Source of the DNA: Flavobacteriales bacterium | GTDB taxonomy: Bacteria > Bacteroidota > Bacteroidia > Flavobacteriales_F > PHOS-HE28 | Direction of reading: 5' to 3' | Assembly: GCA_020635655.1 (NCBI GenBank) | Contig: JACJZI010000002.1 | Location: 280,318-344,317 of the forward strand | Length of the DNA stretch: 64,000 nt | Shown here: positions 17,230 through 24,984 of the stretch, piece by piece | Position numbering within the stretch: the first letter of the stretch is position 1 | How the letters are laid out: the number at the start of each line of letters is the position of its first letter | Translations under genes and position numbers: made by a program | Notes under the pieces: generated by a model | The model's database searches: none | What the model was told of the DNA's origin: nothing | What the model saw: the letters and a program-made list of their open reading frames with translations, nothing else

Positions 17230-18948
17230 ATGTTGCGTAAAAGTTGGTCCCTGCTCCTATTGTCCGTCCTGTTGGCCTGCGGCACCATGGACCGGACCCG
17301 CCCCAGGTCGGCCGAGGGAGGCAAGCGGTACGGCGGGGTCTTCAATGCCAACGAATCGGAACAGATCCGCAGCATCTTCCCATTGAGCCTGTCGCAGGCC
17401 TCGGCACACCGCATCGCCGCACAGATCTATCAGGGGCTGGTCCGGCTCGATCAACGAACGCTCAGTGTCAAACCGTGCCTCGCTGAAGCATGGGAAGTGG
17501 ACCCCACGGCCATGGTCTATACCTTCCACCTGCGCCAGGACGTGAAGTTCCATGCGGACCCTGTGTTCAAGGATGCGGACGACCGGCGATTGAACGCAGA
17601 GGACGTTCTGTACTGCTTTGCCCGGATCTGCACAGCGTCTCCGGACAATCAGATGTTCTGGTTGTTCCAGGACCTGGTGGAAGGCGCGAACGCGTACTAC
17701 AAGGCGACCGAGGAAGGCCCCACCCCGGCTGGCGGGGTGAAAGGCCTGGAGCTGATCGACCCACATACGATCCGCATCCACCTGGTGCATTCGGCACCGG
17801 ACTTCCTGCAGGTCCTGGCGCATCAAGGCTGTTGGATCTATCCGCATGAGTTGGTCGATGCCTACGGAGATGACCTGATGCACCATGCGATCGGCACCGG
17901 TCCGTTCCGTTTGAAGGTGTTCGCGCCCGGTGAGGCTTTCGTGCTGGAGCGGGACCCGGACCATTGGGACCACGACGAGCTTGGCAATCAGCTCCCCTTC
18001 CTCGACGCGGTGCGCTACACGTTGGAACCGGACAAGAAAAAAGAGCTCGATGATTTCCTGAAGGGCCGGATCACCTGCGTGTTCGAAGTACCTGTGGAAC
18101 GGACCAACGTTCTGGCCGATTCGATCGACGCGATCACCGGAGAGCAACGGTTCATCGTGCGATCCATGCCCGCGCTCAGCGTGCAGTTCTATGGGTTCAA
18201 CGCCAGCCGCCCGCCGTTCAATGATCGGCGCGTTCGGAAGGCGTTCGCCCTGGCGGTCGACAAGCGGGTCCTGGTGGACAGCGTGCTGAAAGGACTGGCC
18301 GTGGCGGCGGAACACGGCCTTGTGGCACCGGGACTCGCCGGGTACCCGTACACCGAAGTGCCCGGCATTCCCTATGCCCCTGACAGTGCGAGGCGACTTC
18401 TGGCCGAGGCCGGGTACGGACCGGCACATCCTTTCCCGCCGGTCCTGTTGCAGGTGAACAACGATGGCTTCGGTTATGTGCGCGTGGCCGAGGCCGTTCA
18501 GGCGATGCTGGAACGCACGCTCGGCGTGGCCATCGGCGTATCCGTCCTTCCTGCCGATCAGCATTTCGATCGGATCGAGCTCGGTCAGGCCGATATCTGG
18601 CGTGAGGGTTGGCTGGCGGACCATCCCGACCCCGCCAATTTCCTGGCGCTGATCTATGGCAAGAACGCCGTGCTGGACACCAACGAACGCACGTTCCTGA
18701 ACACGACGCGCTATCACGACGCGATCTTTGATTCATTGTTCTTCAAGGCGCAACGCACGGTCAATGGTCAGGAGCGCATGCAACTGCTCGCTGATGCGGA
18801 GACCAGGGCGATGCACGATGTGCCGCTCGTTCCGCTCTATCATGAACGTTCGGTGAGGCTTCTGCAGCCCTACGTGCGGGACCTGCCCCTGAACGCAATG
18901 GAATACCGTGACCTGGGGCGGGTGTGGTTCGATCGAAAAGCTCCCTGA
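17230..18948 (+). CDS. ABC transporter substrate-binding lipoprotein, oligopeptide/dipeptide family 5 (572 aa)
   Basis: Lipoprotein signal MLRKSWSLLLLSVLLAC with the acylated Cys at 17, then a family 5 solute-binding fold. Visible signatures are the early YQGLVRLD..., LAEAWEVDPTAMVYTFHLRQ, DVKFHADPVFKD, the GTGPFRL motif, FYGFNASRPPFNDRRVRKAF and the C-terminal IWREGWLADHPDPANFLA. Length is normal for OppA/DppA relatives. Such proteins capture peptides or similar ligands for ABC importers. No permease or ATPase genes are nearby, so the partner must be elsewhere. The frame is open upstream to 17128, but ATG 17230 alone gives a proper lipoprotein signal. The stop codon directly abuts the stop of the convergent gene (TGATCA). 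Confidence 0.92.
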   Translation: MLRKSWSLLLLSVLLACGTMDRTRPRSAEGGKRYGGVFNANESEQIRSIFPLSLSQASAHRIAAQIYQGLVRLDQRTLSVKPCLAEAWEVDPTAMVYTFHLRQDVKFHADPVFKDADDRRLNAEDVLYCFARICTASPDNQMFWLFQDLVEGANAYYKATEEGPTPAGGVKGLELIDPHTIRIHLVHSAPDFLQVLAHQGCWIYPHELVDAYGDDLMHHAIGTGPFRLKVFAPGEAFVLERDPDHWDHDELGNQLPFLDAVRYTLEPDKKKELDDFLKGRITCVFEVPVERTNVLADSIDAITGEQRFIVRSMPALSVQFYGFNASRPPFNDRRVRKAFALAVDKRVLVDSVLKGLAVAAEHGLVAPGLAGYPYTEVPGIPYAPDSARRLLAEAGYGPAHPFPPVLLQVNNDGFGYVRVAEAVQAMLERTLGVAIGVSVLPADQHFDRIELGQADIWREGWLADHPDPANFLALIYGKNAVLDTNERTFLNTTRYHDAIFDSLFFKAQRTVNGQERMQLLADAETRAMHDVPLVPLYHERSVRLLQPYVRDLPLNAMEYRDLGRVWFDRKAP

Positions 18949-19674
18949 TCAGACGACCGGGTCGCCCGTGATGTACCGGTGGACCAGCTGCTTGGCCAGA
19001 GGCATCAACGTCTCCATGCGGGGCAGGTCAAGGTCCGACTCGAAGCTGAACATGGCCGGATGAGGCGATCCGCAGTGGCGGCGGACCAGGTCCAGTTTGA
19101 TCGCTTCGTAGGTCGTGGCAAGGCCCACGGAAAATGTGGAGACATACTGCGTGACCACACTGCGGTAGAGACGTTCCTGGACCGCTTCGCGGTAAAATGG
19201 CAGGGAGTAGGCGTAGACCAGGGCCTTGCTGCCGTCACGGAGCAGCAGATAACCTTCCCGCGCATCGAGCGGCAACAGTCCGACGGGCGAGAAGTGCACG
19301 TGCATCGAAAGGTCTTGTCGCAATTGCTCCCCGAGATCAAGGGCATGCTGCAGACGTGGTAGGGCGAAACCGATCACGTCCGCGATCACCGTGAACACTT
19401 CGGGTTCGTCCTGGACCGCGTAGTTCAGTACCCCCTCCTCCGGGTCGATGCCGGTGACTGTCCGCGGCAGCAAGGCCAGCAGCTGCTCCTTCAGGTCGCT
19501 CAGTTCCTGCAGATCACCAAGATGCGCCTGCAGGTCGTGTAGTTCCGGGTACAATTTCCGCTCGCTGAAGCGATGTTCCACCCGCTGGAGATAGGCCAGC
19601 AGGAGGTATTGTTTCAGTTCCAGATCGATCGCAGGGGCCAGGACCCAATCCTTTGGAAGTCGGCGCGTATCCAT
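18949..19674 (-). CDS. Conserved Bacteroidota protein of unknown function (241 aa)
   Basis: Soluble, acidic, mostly helical protein without a signal peptide. It begins MDTRRLPKDWVLAPAIDLEL, followed by KQYLLLAYLQRVEHRFSE; this opening recalls a family of uncharacterised Flavobacteriales proteins. The C-terminal half contains MHVHFSPVGLLPLDAREGYL and VYAYSLPFYREA. I do not know a function. I placed the start at ATG 19674; ATG 19692 (six residues more) is also in frame, and the open frame extends to 19755. It converges with the substrate-binding gene with no base between the two stop codons. Confidence 0.78.
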   Translation of the reverse strand: MDTRRLPKDWVLAPAIDLELKQYLLLAYLQRVEHRFSERKLYPELHDLQAHLGDLQELSDLKEQLLALLPRTVTGIDPEEGVLNYAVQDEPEVFTVIADVIGFALPRLQHALDLGEQLRQDLSMHVHFSPVGLLPLDAREGYLLLRDGSKALVYAYSLPFYREAVQERLYRSVVTQYVSTFSVGLATTYEAIKLDLVRRHCGSPHPAMFSFESDLDLPRMETLMPLAKQLVHRYITGDPVV

Positions 19675-19781
19675 CGTTCCAGTTTCCTTCATCCCATCAA
19701 CGGGATGTTCAAAAAAAAGTTCGCGTTCACGTGTCCGCGAGCAGGCGGTGGACAACTTTGTGGTCAGGGAAAATTAGCGCG

Positions 19782-20735
19782 ATGGAACATGTGCACATTC
19801 CGTACCGGTCGGCGATCGTCCTCAGCCTGATGTTGATGGCGTGCGTACCGGCACGCAAGTATCAGGAGCTCGAGGCCCGTGCGAACACGATGGAAAGTGA
19901 ACAACAGACCGCACTGGCCAAGGCGCGTGACGTACAGGCCCGTTCTGATGAACAGCAGATGACCCTGGAGGACCTTCAGAAGCGAAAGACCCTGTTGGAA
20001 AGGGACACCGCGACGACCGGTATCGCGCTGCGGACCATGCAGAGGCAGTATGACAAGATCAACAAGTTGAACGACGAGTTGTTGGACAAGTACAACAACC
20101 TGCTGGCCGGCGATCGGAGCGAGAACCGAAAATTATTGAGCGACCTGGAGGCGCTGCGATTGGATCTGCAGAACAAGGAGGATTCGATCGCGCGCAGTTC
20201 CAAGGCACTGGCCGAGCGGGAGGCTCGTCTGGCCGAATTGCGGACAGAGCTCGAACGCAAGGACAAGGCTATGAAGGACCTGAAGGAGCGGGTGAGCCAG
20301 GCGCTGACCGGTTTCGAGGGGAAGGGCCTGACCGTCGAACAGAAGAACGGCCGTCTTTACGTCCGATTGGAGAACAAGCTGCTGTTCCCCAGTGGCAGCG
20401 CGGTGGTGGACCAGAAGGGACAGGAGGCGCTCGTCAACCTGGCCCATGCGATCGAGAACGACAGGGACATCAGCATCCTCGTGGAAGGCCACACCGATAC
20501 CGACAAGATCCTCCCGGGGTCCACTTACAAGGACAATTGGGACCTGAGCGTGGCGCGGGCCACAAGCGTGGTGCGCATCCTGCAGGGCAGGAGCGCGATC
20601 GATCCGACACGCATCACGGCCGCTGGTCGAAGTGAATACGTGCCCGTTGACCCGGACGACAAGGCGAAGAACAGGCGGATCGAGATCATCCTTTCCCCTG
20701 ATCTGAAAGCGCTTTACAACATGGTCGCCGATTAG
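19782..20735 (+). CDS. OmpA-family lipoprotein with coiled coil (317 aa)
   Basis: The N-terminus contains a lipoprotein signal (AIVLSLMLMAC, Cys21). A long coiled coil follows at about 25-185 (KRKTLLERDTATTGIALRTM and SKALAEREARLAELRTELER). The C-terminal OmpA-like peptidoglycan-binding domain is at about 205-310 (LLFPSGSAVV, ISILVEGHTDTD, WDLSVARATSVVRIL, NRRIEIIL). Such proteins tether the outer membrane to peptidoglycan. I chose ATG 19782; the frame is open further upstream into the divergent gene's leader. The end lies 8 bases before the radA stop on the other strand. Confidence 0.9.
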   Translation: MEHVHIPYRSAIVLSLMLMACVPARKYQELEARANTMESEQQTALAKARDVQARSDEQQMTLEDLQKRKTLLERDTATTGIALRTMQRQYDKINKLNDELLDKYNNLLAGDRSENRKLLSDLEALRLDLQNKEDSIARSSKALAEREARLAELRTELERKDKAMKDLKERVSQALTGFEGKGLTVEQKNGRLYVRLENKLLFPSGSAVVDQKGQEALVNLAHAIENDRDISILVEGHTDTDKILPGSTYKDNWDLSVARATSVVRILQGRSAIDPTRITAAGRSEYVPVDPDDKAKNRRIEIILSPDLKALYNMVAD

Positions 20736-20743
20736 GCGACGGT

Positions 20744-22111
20744 TCAACCGAACAGTCGCCCAAGCACCTCGTCCACGCGCCCCACGGGCACCACGTCCAA
20801 CCCGGTTCCGCGGGGAATGCCTTTGGTGCCCCGAGGCACGAACACACGGGTGAACCCGAGCTTGTGAGCCTCGGCGATGCGCTGGTCCGTGCGTGGCACA
20901 GGACGGATCTCGCCGGTCAGGCCCACTTCACCACAGAAGGCCGTGTCATGCGGCACGGGCAGGTCGGCATCGCTGCCCAATATGGCGCACACCACGGCCA
21001 GGTCGATGGCAGGCTCTTCCACGCGAAAGCCGCCGGCCAGATTGAGGAAGACATCCTTGGAACCCAATCGGAAACCGCATCGTTTCTCAAGCACTGCCAG
21101 GAGCATGTTCAGCCGTCGCAGATCGAACCCCGTGGCACTGCGTTGTGGTGTTCCATATACCGCACTGCTCACCAGGGCCTGCACCTCGATCAGCAACGGA
21201 CGCTGTCCCTCGAGAGTGGCAGCCACCACCACGCCACTGGGACGTTCACCGCGTTGTCCCAGGAGCACCTGGCTGGGATCCTCCACGCGCGCCAGGCCGT
21301 CACCACGCATTTCGTAGATGCCCAGCTCGTTCGTGCTGCCAAAGCGGTTCTTCAGCGGACGCAGGAGCCGGTAGGCATGGTCGCGATCGCCTTCGAACTG
21401 GAGCACGGCGTCCACCATGTGCTCCAACACCTTCGGGCCGGCCAGATACCCTTCCTTGGTGATGTGTCCGATCAGCACGACAGGGATCCCCGTGGTCTTC
21501 GCGAGGCGAAGCATCTCAGCAGTGCATTCGCGGACCTGACCCACGCTTCCCGGGCTCGCGTCCAATACTGCGGTGTGCAGGGTCTGGATGCTGTCGATCA
21601 CCACGAGGTCAGGCTTCAGGTCATCGATGTGCTTGAACAGGTTCTGCGTGTTCGTTTCCGTCAGGACGAAACATCCCTGGTCCGCACCACGGCCGTCCAG
21701 CCGTTCCGCCCGCATCTTGATCTGGTGCGCGCTCTCCTCACCGCTCACATAGAGCGTTCGAAGCCCTGGAGCGTGCAATGCGGTCTGCAGGAGGAGCGTG
21801 CTCTTTCCGATACCCGGGTCACCTCCGATCAACACGATGCTGCCCGGCACGAGACCGCCGCCAAGCACCCGGTCCAGTTCAACATCGCCGAGCGGCATGC
21901 GGGGACCCTCGTCCACGGGGATCTCGCCGATGGCCACCGGTCGTGTCGCCTGACGCTTCAGATGTGCAGGTGTGCCGCGCTTTTCCTCCACGCGGTCCAG
22001 GACCTCCTCCACCAGGGTGTTCCACTGCTTGCATTGACCGCATTGGCCGAGCCATTGCGGATAACTGGCGCCGCAGTTCTGGCAGACGTAGCGTGTGCGG
22101 AGCTTAGCCAC
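20744..22111 (-). CDS. radA: DNA repair protein RadA (Sms)
   Basis: 455 aa, the normal length. A four-cysteine zinc finger is at the N-terminus (Cys10, 13, 24 and 27). Walker A GGDPGIGKST ends at residue 105. The RadA-specific KNRFGSTNELG motif is present, and the C-terminus is a Lon-like domain (GGFRVEEPAIDLAVVCAILG). RadA is a RecA-like ATPase and helicase that processes recombination intermediates. It starts with GTG at 22111 and overlaps the end of rfaE2 by 8 bases, so it is the last gene of the panC cluster. Confidence 0.97.
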   Translation of the reverse strand: MAKLRTRYVCQNCGASYPQWLGQCGQCKQWNTLVEEVLDRVEEKRGTPAHLKRQATRPVAIGEIPVDEGPRMPLGDVELDRVLGGGLVPGSIVLIGGDPGIGKSTLLLQTALHAPGLRTLYVSGEESAHQIKMRAERLDGRGADQGCFVLTETNTQNLFKHIDDLKPDLVVIDSIQTLHTAVLDASPGSVGQVRECTAEMLRLAKTTGIPVVLIGHITKEGYLAGPKVLEHMVDAVLQFEGDRDHAYRLLRPLKNRFGSTNELGIYEMRGDGLARVEDPSQVLLGQRGERPSGVVVAATLEGQRPLLIEVQALVSSAVYGTPQRSATGFDLRRLNMLLAVLEKRCGFRLGSKDVFLNLAGGFRVEEPAIDLAVVCAILGSDADLPVPHDTAFCGEVGLTGEIRPVPRTDQRIAEAHKLGFTRVFVPRGTKGIPRGTGLDVVPVGRVDEVLGRLFG

Positions 22112-22604
22112 GGATCCGCTCCACCAGTGCCGTCGTACTGAATCCGTCGACCAGCTTCAGGGACCGCACTACGCCCCCGGCGGCGGTCACGATGTCGGCG
22201 CCGACGATATCCCGCACGGCCCAGTCGCCACCTTTCACGAGGAGATCGGGAACAATGGTCCGAATGAGCTCCAACGGGGTATCCTCATCGAAGATGGTGA
22301 CGGCATCCACGCAACGCAGCGCTGCGATCACGATCGCCCGCGATCGCTGGTCGTTGTATGGGCGATCCGGGGCTTTGCCCAGCCGGCGCACACTGTCATC
22401 GCTATTGATGCCCACGATCAGCCGGTCGCCCAATGCGGCCGCCTCCTCCAGGTAGGCGACGTGGCCCCGGTGGAGAACATCGAAACATCCATTGGTGAAG
22501 ACGATGCGGTCCTCCTTCACCCGCCAGATCTGGACCATGCGTTCAAGCGTCGGCCGATCGAACAGATGGGGGTGTGAAATGCCGGGAAGGACCTCGGTGG
22601 TCAT
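22104..22604 (-). CDS. rfaE2: D-glycero-beta-D-manno-heptose 1-phosphate adenylyltransferase
   Basis: 166 aa nucleotidyltransferase. The FTNGCFDVLHRGHVAYL segment carries the HxGH motif; GINSDDSVRRLGK and LVKGGDW are also typical of the adenylyltransferase half of HldE/RfaE. It would form ADP-heptose for lipopolysaccharide core synthesis. The kinase half is absent, so this is the stand-alone form. ATG 22604 overlaps the stop of the upstream membrane gene (ATGA), and the 3' end overlaps radA. The frame stays open upstream but that part is antisense-like and out of frame with the real neighbour. Confidence 0.93.
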   Translation of the reverse strand: MTTEVLPGISHPHLFDRPTLERMVQIWRVKEDRIVFTNGCFDVLHRGHVAYLEEAAALGDRLIVGINSDDSVRRLGKAPDRPYNDQRSRAIVIAALRCVDAVTIFDEDTPLELIRTIVPDLLVKGGDWAVRDIVGADIVTAAGGVVRSLKLVDGFSTTALVERIRG

Positions 22605-23611
22605 GGGGCGTTCTTGCTGCGGGAGATCAAAAGTAGGGATATGCCCCCCAGGGCGATGATCATGAGGGTCTGGGCGGTCCAGATCAACCAACCCATGGCC
22701 AAGGCCTCGGGGCGAAGCAACGCACCGCCACCAGATGGCGCCATGTAGATACTGACGATGACCGCGACAAAGGCAGGGTACACACCGATGCCGCCTTGTA
22801 CCAGGACGATGCCGAAGGCACCGGCCACGAACCCGGCCATGATGCCCGCCCAAGGCACCTCCCGTGTGGCCGGCAGACAGAGAAAACCCACGGCGAACAT
22901 CCCCACGTAAAGCACCCAGATCAGCAGGGTGTGGAAGAAGTAGGGGCCCTTGTGGCGTGTGGCAATGACAGAGCGAAGGCCCTCTCCGAACCCACGTAGT
23001 CGATCCATCAGGCGCGCGCGCAGGTCCGGCCGGGTGACGAGCATGTAGGTGCCGATCGCCGCACCGATCACGATCGCCGCAAGCACGTAGATGCCCCAGC
23101 CGCCACCATCCTCGGTCGGGCCCTGGCCATGGCGGAACCCATTGATGCGGTCCTTGAACAGGTCGATCTTGTCGATCTGGAGCAGAACGGTGGCCAGGCC
23201 GATCAGCATGAGCAGGATCAGGTCCACCGCGCGTTCGGCCATGATGGTACCAAATCCCTTTTCGAACGGTACACGCTCGCGCCGATACAGCAGGGCCGCC
23301 CTGCTGGCCTCGCCGGCGCGCGGGAGAAGCAGGTTCATGAAGTATCCGCTCATCACCGCATGGTAGCAGTTCCAGAACCGCGGGTGATAGCCCATGTGAT
23401 CGAGCAGGTAGCGCCATCGCCAGGCACGGCTCAAATGGCTCATCCAACCAAGCAACACGCTGAGCCACAACCAGATCAGGTCGGCTCTGCCGAACGCTTC
23501 GAACAGCTGATGCTTGTGTTCATCGGAAAGTTGCCGGTAGAAATAGAAGATCAGCCATACACCGAGCGCGAGCGGCACCACGACCTTGAGCACGCCCACC
23601 AGCCTTTTCAT
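22601..23611 (-). CDS. Lysylphosphatidylglycerol synthase TM-region / flippase-like membrane protein (336 aa)
   Basis: An integral membrane protein with about eight hydrophobic helices. It has the UPF0104/LPG_synthase_TM pattern: SHLSRAWRWRYLL near residue 60, MSGYFMNLLLPRAGEASRAA near 88-107, and FGTIMAERAVDLILL near 120. It lacks the catalytic LPG synthase domain, so it is probably a lipid flippase-like transporter rather than an aminoacyl-lipid synthase. It lies 6 bases downstream of panD and overlaps rfaE2 by four bases. Substrate is unknown; the link with rfaE2 suggests envelope lipid work (inference). Confidence 0.88.
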   Translation of the reverse strand: MKRLVGVLKVVVPLALGVWLIFYFYRQLSDEHKHQLFEAFGRADLIWLWLSVLLGWMSHLSRAWRWRYLLDHMGYHPRFWNCYHAVMSGYFMNLLLPRAGEASRAALLYRRERVPFEKGFGTIMAERAVDLILLMLIGLATVLLQIDKIDLFKDRINGFRHGQGPTEDGGGWGIYVLAAIVIGAAIGTYMLVTRPDLRARLMDRLRGFGEGLRSVIATRHKGPYFFHTLLIWVLYVGMFAVGFLCLPATREVPWAGIMAGFVAGAFGIVLVQGGIGVYPAFVAVIVSIYMAPSGGGALLRPEALAMGWLIWTAQTLMIIALGGISLLLISRSKNAP

Positions 23612-23617
23612 AGCGTA

Positions 23618-23971
23618 TCAGGCCTTCAGCTTGTTCGTGCGTTCGTCGGGGAATATGATGGTGGGTCGGAAGCTCCGGGCTTCGTCGAGTAGCATTCGGC
23701 CGTAGGCGGCCACGATGACCACATCACCCACCTGCACCTTGCGCGCGGCCGGACCGTTCAGGCTCACCAGTCCGGATCCCCGTTCGCCACGGATGACGTA
23801 GGTCTCCAGGCGCTCGCCATTGTTGATGTCCAGCACCTGCACCTTTTCGCCCTCCACCAGTCCGGCCGCATCGATGAGGTCCTCATCCAACTGGATGCTG
23901 CCGATGTAGTTCAGCTCGGCCTGGGTCACCGTGATCCGGTGGATCTTGGCACGAAGCACTTCAATGGTCAT
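23618..23971 (-). CDS. panD: Aspartate 1-decarboxylase (pyruvoyl type)
   Basis: 117 aa. Converts L-aspartate to beta-alanine for pantothenate synthesis. The self-cleavage site is in ELNYIGSI: taking the ATG at 23971 as start puts Gly24-Ser25 and Lys9/His11 in the same positions as in the E. coli enzyme, so I prefer it to the ATG at 23977. Other family segments present are RGSGLVSLNGPAARKVQVGD and VIVAAYGRM. Sits 55 bases downstream of panC with its own good promoter box at 24008-24001. Confidence 0.97.
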   Translation of the reverse strand: MTIEVLRAKIHRITVTQAELNYIGSIQLDEDLIDAAGLVEGEKVQVLDINNGERLETYVIRGERGSGLVSLNGPAARKVQVGDVVIVAAYGRMLLDEARSFRPTIIFPDERTNKLKA

Positions 23972-24000
23972 GGACATAGGCCGGTTCTGCGAAAGGACCG

Positions 24001-24008
24001 CAAAATTA
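24001..24008 (-). promoter_or_regulatory. Candidate -7 box (TAATTTTG) for panD
   Basis: Minus-strand TAATTTTG matches TAnnTTTG exactly in the short panC-panD gap, about 30 bases before the panD start. It suggests that panD and downstream genes can be transcribed independently of panC. The -33 element is not obvious. Confidence 0.5.
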
Positions 24009-24026
24009 CGGCCATGCGTGGAACGG

Positions 24027-24878
24027 TCAGACGGAAGGATGGAGAAGGATGTTGTCGATCAGACGCACCTCGCCGAGCCGAGCAGCGAGCAAGGCGACGG
24101 CCTCACGGCCCGTGCGCCAGGAGTCGAGCGGCTCCAAGGTGACCGCGTCCGCGATACCAAGATAATCGACAACGATCTCAGGGTCCCGGGCAAGCACGGC
24201 CAGCCCGGCCTGCTGCGCCTGTGCCGGGCTGCCTGTGGTCGCGCTCTGCGCCGTGGACAGCAATGCCTCGTACAGCAGGGGCGCCCGTTCCCGGTCCGAC
24301 GGGGACAGACGCACGTTCCGTGAGCTCATGGCCAATCCATCCGGCTCCCGATGGATGGGGCACCCGACGATCTGTTCCGGCCATTGCAAGGTTGTGGCCA
24401 CATGGCGTACAATGGCGAGCTGCTGTCGGTCCTTTTCCCCGAAGAAGGCCTTATCCGGCCGGACATAGAGGAAAAGGCGCTCCACTGCGTTCACCACGCC
24501 CTGGAAATGACCTGGACGGTCCGGTCCTTCCCAATAGGTGTCCAGACCGCCAAGGTCAAAGGTCATTGGTCGATGTCCTTGATAGAGTTCGTGCTCGTCC
24601 GGTAAAAAGAGGGCATGGCAACCCAGTTCCTCCAGCAGGGCCCTGTCCGCATCCGGACTCCGAGGATACCGGGCAAGGTCGTTCAAGTCGTTGAATTGCA
24701 GTGGATTGACGAAAATACTCACCACCACACGCTCACATTGACGCAGTGCTTGGGATATCAAGGAAGCGTGACCGGTATGCAGGGCGCCCATCGTGGGTAC
24801 GAAACCAACGCGATGTCCGCTCCAGCGAGCCTGGGCGCTCCAAGCGGCGACGTGCTCCGGGGCCGTTAGGACCTCCAT
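24027..24878 (-). CDS. panC: Pantothenate synthetase
   Basis: 283 aa, the usual length. Joins pantoate and beta-alanine with ATP. The motifs are PTMGALHTGH (HIGH-like) near residue 29-38, FVNPLQFNDLNDLARYPR, GHFQGVVNAVERLF, FFGEKDRQQL and GLAMSSRNVRLS (KMSKS-like). Arg replaces the usual Tyr in GEKDYQQL. First gene of the panC-panD-flippase-rfaE2-radA cluster; a perfect 18-base palindrome lies 10 bases upstream of the start. Confidence 0.97.
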   Translation of the reverse strand: MEVLTAPEHVAAWSAQARWSGHRVGFVPTMGALHTGHASLISQALRQCERVVVSIFVNPLQFNDLNDLARYPRSPDADRALLEELGCHALFLPDEHELYQGHRPMTFDLGGLDTYWEGPDRPGHFQGVVNAVERLFLYVRPDKAFFGEKDRQQLAIVRHVATTLQWPEQIVGCPIHREPDGLAMSSRNVRLSPSDRERAPLLYEALLSTAQSATTGSPAQAQQAGLAVLARDPEIVVDYLGIADAVTLEPLDSWRTGREAVALLAARLGEVRLIDNILLHPSV

Positions 24879-24888
24879 GACTGCTGCT

Positions 24889-24906
24889 CCCTGGCGGCCG
24901 CCAGGG
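24889..24906. repeat. Perfect 18-base palindrome upstream of panC
   Basis: CCCTGGCGGCCGCCAGGG is its own reverse complement and lies just before the panC start, on the side of the GT5/panC divergent region. It could be a protein-binding operator or form a hairpin in the panC leader. Function not shown. Confidence 0.6.
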
Positions 24907-24926
24907 CCGCCAAGCTAGGCCTTCCG

Positions 24927-24958
24927 GTTGAACATCCCCCGAAAAAGCTATATTTTTG
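24927..24958 (+). promoter_or_regulatory. Promoter of the GT5 / DUF4270 / glmS unit
   Basis: TATTTTTG at 24951-24958 matches the -7 consensus TAnnTTTG, and GTTG at 24927-24930 starts 24 bases upstream, the spacing expected for the -33 TTTG box. The predicted start is near 24965, about 20 bases before the ATG at 24985. The best-matched promoter in the window. Confidence 0.7.
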
Positions 24959-24984
24959 TACCCGCAATTCCCCCCTGTTTTAAG

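Noticed and set aside
22605..23468. N-terminal extension of the heptose adenylyltransferase
   Set aside because: Overlaps the flippase-like gene in another frame on the same strand, and the extension is low-complexity shadow sequence.
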